Shown here one piece after another: positions 60,165-64,000 of a stretch of DNA of 64,000 nucleotides (the stretch's first letter is position 1; every line of letters begins with the position of its first letter). The stretch covers positions 1 through 64,000 of the forward strand of contig LATX02000178.1 in NCBI GenBank assembly GCA_001466705.2, in the 5' to 3' direction. The position numbers and the translations under genes are program-made. Below the pieces are notes generated by a model. The model was not told where the DNA came from. It saw only the letters and a list, made by a program, of their open reading frames with translations, and searched no databases. The stretch is from Moniliophthora roreri (Eukaryota; Basidiomycota; Agaricomycetes; Agaricales; Marasmiaceae).

Positions 60165-63100
60165 CTATCGTCGCCTTGTCGCTTTTCCAACGTGATCCGT
60201 GCGCGTCATTGAGGCTGGTACGTAGTCACCATCATCATCTTCTACTTCGTCTTGGATATGGTCACTTTCCTCAGCCCCATCCACGGACCCTATGCCCATA
60301 AATACAGGAACACCGCCACCACCACCATGAGCGAGGTAACCTTTTTTCTTACTGCGTGTACCCACCGCCGATATCATACGGCCACCCTGAATCTTCGGAT
60401 TTTTGACATACTTAGGAATACCGGCAACATCCGCATCCTCTTCATCATCTCCTGCCTCGTAGAGCGCCTCGTCTTCGGAACGCCTTGCATCAACCGCACT
60501 TCTTAGCTCGTCATCCAAGGTGCGACGTCTGGCTCTCATAGCCGATGAAGATTCTGCATGATCGTCGGCCTCGTTTTCAGCCTGCGTGAAAACGGATAAT
60601 TCAGCCCGAGAAGACACGTTTAGAAGTCCGGTCGTGCGGGGCTGAGATTCTTCACTTGATACTTTTCTAAATGTGGATGTAGAAGCTTTGCGCTGCTTCG
60701 TTCCAGGATTCTTCTTTTTGCCCTTTAAGCTTCCACTTCGAGCAACAGGTATCTTTGACAATCCACCGGCTTTCTTCGTCTGCATTTTACGACCTCGAGG
60801 CGGCTCGCTCTCCGTAGATTGCCTCCGTAGTATTGACTCTGCGGAGGTATTACCACCTAGTGAAAGTGGATCCTCGGATGATTCGTCTTCCCCATCGTTC
60901 AGATTTACAGGATCTTCGTCGAAATCATCACCAGGGTCCGGCTCCTCTCTTTCTTTCCCTTTCACAACACGTGCATACGGAGTGGGTGGCCTAGACCTGC
61001 TCTGAGATCTCGAGGGTTTCCTCATGTGAGAGTCACGGTCATCAGGAGTATCTGCGGGTTCGACTCTGACGATAGTATCTCTGATGGAGTCCAACGCACG
61101 ACCTCTGCCTCTAACTCTGCCGGCTGGAGGTCGAGGTCGTTGCGGTGATGGCGTAACAGGCATTGGTGATACAGGCGGCCGTTTGGAGAAAGCTGCCGCT
61201 GCCGACTTAGGTTTCGCGGGCTGCGGAAGTCGTAAAGAGGGTTCAGGCACAGGTTCGCGTTCTGTGAAAGGCGTCAACAGTCTGCCAGGTTCTGGTGATA
61301 CCTGGTCGTCGTGATCTTGAGGCGACGTTGGCGAAGCAGATCCTTTTGTTGGATGTAGTAGAGGCGGAGATTTTGGGTTGACACGGTAGGGGTAGTAGCC
61401 ATCAATGTCTTCCACATCCATATCCGTACCACTAATATCATTCACTTCGGGATCCACATCCACAATTTCTTTCTGCTTCTTCCCCCTCTCAATCCTGGGT
61501 CTTGGAGAGACGACGACTCGAGGAACGACTTGTCTATGGCTTTGATGCACTTGGGCATCCTGGTCATGGTCGTCGTTCTCTCCATGCCAATCATCATCAA
61601 TACTTGTGCTGCCTTCGGGTAAGTCTGAGCACAATGACGGGGTCTCTTGAGAAGGTAGAATAGCAGAGGGTGCCCATGCTCTACTGGGACCAGTAGTCCC
61701 TGATGGAAGCGTATAGATCCGCATTTGTTGAGACTTTGTCAACGCGTTAGGTGGAGGTGAGGATGATGTAGAAGATATTCGTCTGGCAGACGGTGATTTC
61801 GACATCGGGGGAAGCGACTGCGGAGAGTGGAGACGCTGTTGAGACAAAGTGGATTTGGAAGGGACATGACCTATACGTGAATCAGAAGCAACGATTTTGC
61901 TTCTACCTGAGGCTGATGTGGAACGGGGCTTATTGGAAGTGGAGCTGCTAGACGATGCGGACGAGTTATCTGTATCGACAGATACAGTCGAAGCAAAGCT
62001 GGATGGCTGCCTCGATAGTACAATGGGACCATTATGATGCGATTGACTAGGGTTTACCGCAGGAAGAGAAGCAGTCGAACTGACCATGTCAGCCCGAACA
62101 TTCGCAGTTGTATTGGGGGGAGTAGGTATTTGGCCACGCTTCCTGCTAGAACTCTCATCTTCATCCACATTCCTTTTGCGCTTTCGTCCGGAGCTGTCGT
62201 ATACCCCATTGGGTCGCTCTTCCAAGCCGGGAGGGGCAGGCTCGTTGTCCTTCAAGCGAAAGTTGAGTATATGTCCCAGATCGCTTGCATCGGCTTCCCC
62301 TCCGATTGACAAATCGCCTAATATGCCTGACTCCCGGCGAAATGACGGATTGGATCGAGAGAGTGAGCTATCACTCCTTGATGAAGTAGAGAAGGAGAAC
62401 GATGCAGAGCGATCTACTTCACCAGGCGGTAAGCCAACCTTCCTTAGTCTGACCGTTTTCATCTCCTTCAAAAAGTCTGCCATCTTGTCCGGTTGCAGGC
62501 CAACTGTTGGCTTGCCTGTCCTCCGGCTGCCCGACGTACTGCTACTCAAACTCGAGTAAGCTGGGTTGATCGGCGCTTCAGTGGGAGTTCCCGCATGTTT
62601 CAGCGAGGCGCGAGCGCTTGCAAACAAGGTTTGGGCATCCATTGATGAGGGTGCACGGATCAGTGTTGCTGGAGGTGGCGGAGGCGGCGGTGGAGGCGGC
62701 GGAAGATGATTAGAAGTCATGGTAGTAGATGCACCCGTTGATCGTTTGGACAGCTATGGACAGCTAATGTCAACATTCTCGGCGAAGATACAACCAGAAT
62801 AATCCGCACCTCTTCTCTTAATCGCCTAACTTCCTCTTCGAGAATCCTGATGCGCTCCTTGTCGTGCTCCCAAGCTTCACGCTGCCCTTGATCTGCCTTG
62901 TCTCTATCTCTATCCCAGCGCTGTTGATTCCGCATGTGCTCTTCTCTCGCCTCATCAAGTTCTCTCTCTTTTCCTCGCACACGAATCTCTCCTGAAGTGT
63001 CCAGGTCCGAGTGCCGACCGCTGCTGGCACCATGCAGACCTAACTGCCTTTCCTTTCCCTTCGGGTTTCGTGATATAGGTAGGGGTGGAGGCGGCATCGC

Positions 63101-63767
63101 CAACACATCCTCATCACTGTACTCATCCAAGTGGTTTGTATGAGCCTTCTGCTTCCCCTTTCGTTTAGACGGCGCTGGAGACCTGGATAACGACGAGGAG
63201 TTAGCCTCACGCCGGATATAATAAGACGTCTGTACTGACGGTGATGATATAAAGCTAGCAGGTGTTCCATACCGTTCCGAAGGAGTTTCATGTCTCGCGC
63301 GTTTTGAAGGACCTGGTTGGTCGTCTGAGTCGGAATCGGCGTTGTCGTGGTCTCCGCATAATGTTGGCGCCATTGAGGGAGACCGAGGAAATAAGGACCC
63401 CGGCATAGTCGTACGCGACGACGACGAGGGCTTGGATGACGATGAGGCTGCATTTTTCTTGTTCTTGACGCGTTTCTTGGGTTGTTGATGTCCAGTGTTC
63501 TAATGCGGGAATTAATACATCAATTCTGAGGATTTCTGCAGCAGAAACTTGGCAACATACGACAGAGATTACACCGCCAGTGGCATTTGTGACAAAAGAG
63601 CCGACTTCGCGTGAAACATAGTTGAGAACGCCAGAAAACAGTCCTTGCGACTGGTCTCCCATCAAATGCGAGAACAAGAACGAGATGAAGCCCAAACAAA
63701 CCAAACAGCCTGCCATGACCGATATCCCGGTCCGGTCTCCGGCCATGACCAGCGATTTCCTCGCCAT
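60165..63767 (-). CDS. Large membrane-anchored low-complexity protein with polyproline and WH2-like motif
   Basis: Three exons are joined with clean introns (about 63,497-63,560 and 62,754-62,810). The N terminus has one hydrophobic segment ('ISVMAGCLVCLGFISFLFSH'), then disordered Ser/Arg/Pro-rich sequence, then a charged helix likely to form a coiled coil ('ELDEAREEHMRNQQRWDRDR', 'DKERIRILEEEVRRLREE'). Exon 3 begins with eleven prolines, followed by 'MDAQTLFASARASLKHAGTP' and 'DKMADFLKEMKTVRLRKVG'. The latter resembles a WH2 actin-binding motif (hydrophobic helix followed by L-K/R-K-V). The rest (about 650 residues) is Ser/Pro/Arg-rich, with basic patches such as 'GRKRKRNVDEDESSSRKRG' and a KKKG stretch. 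I estimate about 1,170 residues. Function unknown; membrane-linked actin regulation is a speculation from motif order. Confidence 0.75.
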
Positions 63768-64000
63768 GATCTACACAGGCAAACCAGAACGAACCCTCTT
63801 CTGCAGTCGGGGTAGCCGTCCGTTACAAGTCAGTCCGAAAAGACTCGTATAAAGCACCGAAGCAATATGCCCCTGCAGTATTTGTCTACAACTGGGCACC
63901 GTCATTCCGACATCATGCATGATGGACATCCCTAAAATGATTGGTGTCAGTGAGCTGACCTTGGAGTTGACGGCCAATCCACTTCTATTACTGTCCGCCC
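63768..64000. other. Window edge, unassigned
   Basis: The minus frame 63,771-63,977 is open but not recognised; it may be upstream sequence of the large membrane protein. The window ends before a judgement is possible. Confidence 0.3.

Overview
This is nuclear DNA from a filamentous basidiomycete, most likely an Agaricomycete. Nearly every gene is cut by many 50-65 nt introns (mostly GTNNGT...AG), introns and exons have similar base composition, and genes lie 0.1-1 kb apart on both strands. The gene content also fits: a fruit-body-specific-a family protein, ThuA-like secreted proteins, a DUF2828 relic, a LAMMER kinase, Ras, and fungal Tc1/mariner, hAT and LTR elements. I built the gene models by hand from frame, splice sites and remembered family conservation; no search was run. 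Exon edges are good where stated and approximate elsewhere.

Bases 1-9,980 are AT-rich and gene-free. From 2,431 to 9,980 lies one very large fold-back (palindromic) element with matching ends (CACTGGGTGCAG / CTGCACCCAGTG). Its core is a low-complexity array whose purine-rich strand switches R-Y-R-Y. The right arm was later hit by a Tc1/mariner element (6,831-8,199, transposase decayed), a hAT-like non-autonomous element (8,337-8,973, 8-bp target duplication), a deleted Tc1/mariner derivative (9,031-9,501) and a solo LTR (9,504-9,894, 5-bp target duplication). The left arm preserves the empty sites. Two single N bases (1,399 and 4,894) sit at repeat junctions and look like assembly joins.

From 10 kb the window is ordinary gene space. 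10-21 kb: DUF1348 protein, secreted aspartic protease, TSR3 rRNA-modifying enzyme (-), Rieske-AIF oxidoreductase, LAMMER kinase. 21-28 kb: two tandem ThuA-like secreted proteins with mitochondrial ribosomal protein mL41 on the opposite strand between them, then a bHLH factor. 28-37 kb: a 7-TM receptor (-), DNA polymerase eta (-) head to head with the complex I assembly factor CIA30/NDUFAF1, a MITE-like element, and Ras (-). 38-47 kb: fruit-body-specific protein, tRNA-Glu, XPB/Ssl2 helicase (-), DUF2828 pseudogene (-), DUF1295 membrane protein, and a second tRNA-Glu (-). 47-54 kb: an intact and a broken copy of an unrecognised low-complexity protein, then a Zn2Cys6/coiled-coil protein (-). 54-64 kb: NmrA-like pseudogene (-), Nudix CoA diphosphatase, an 8-TM protein made of two repeats followed by a decayed third copy, and a large membrane-anchored low-complexity protein (-).

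The genes do not form a pathway or cluster. They are housekeeping functions (repair and transcription: Pol eta, XPB; ribosome: TSR3, mL41; mitochondria: CIA30, AIF-like) mixed with lineage-specific duplicated families. The best candidates for something undescribed are the fold-back element, the 20-codon stop-free intron inside the Ras P-loop, the repeat-built 8-TM family, and the WH2-like motif in the large membrane protein.
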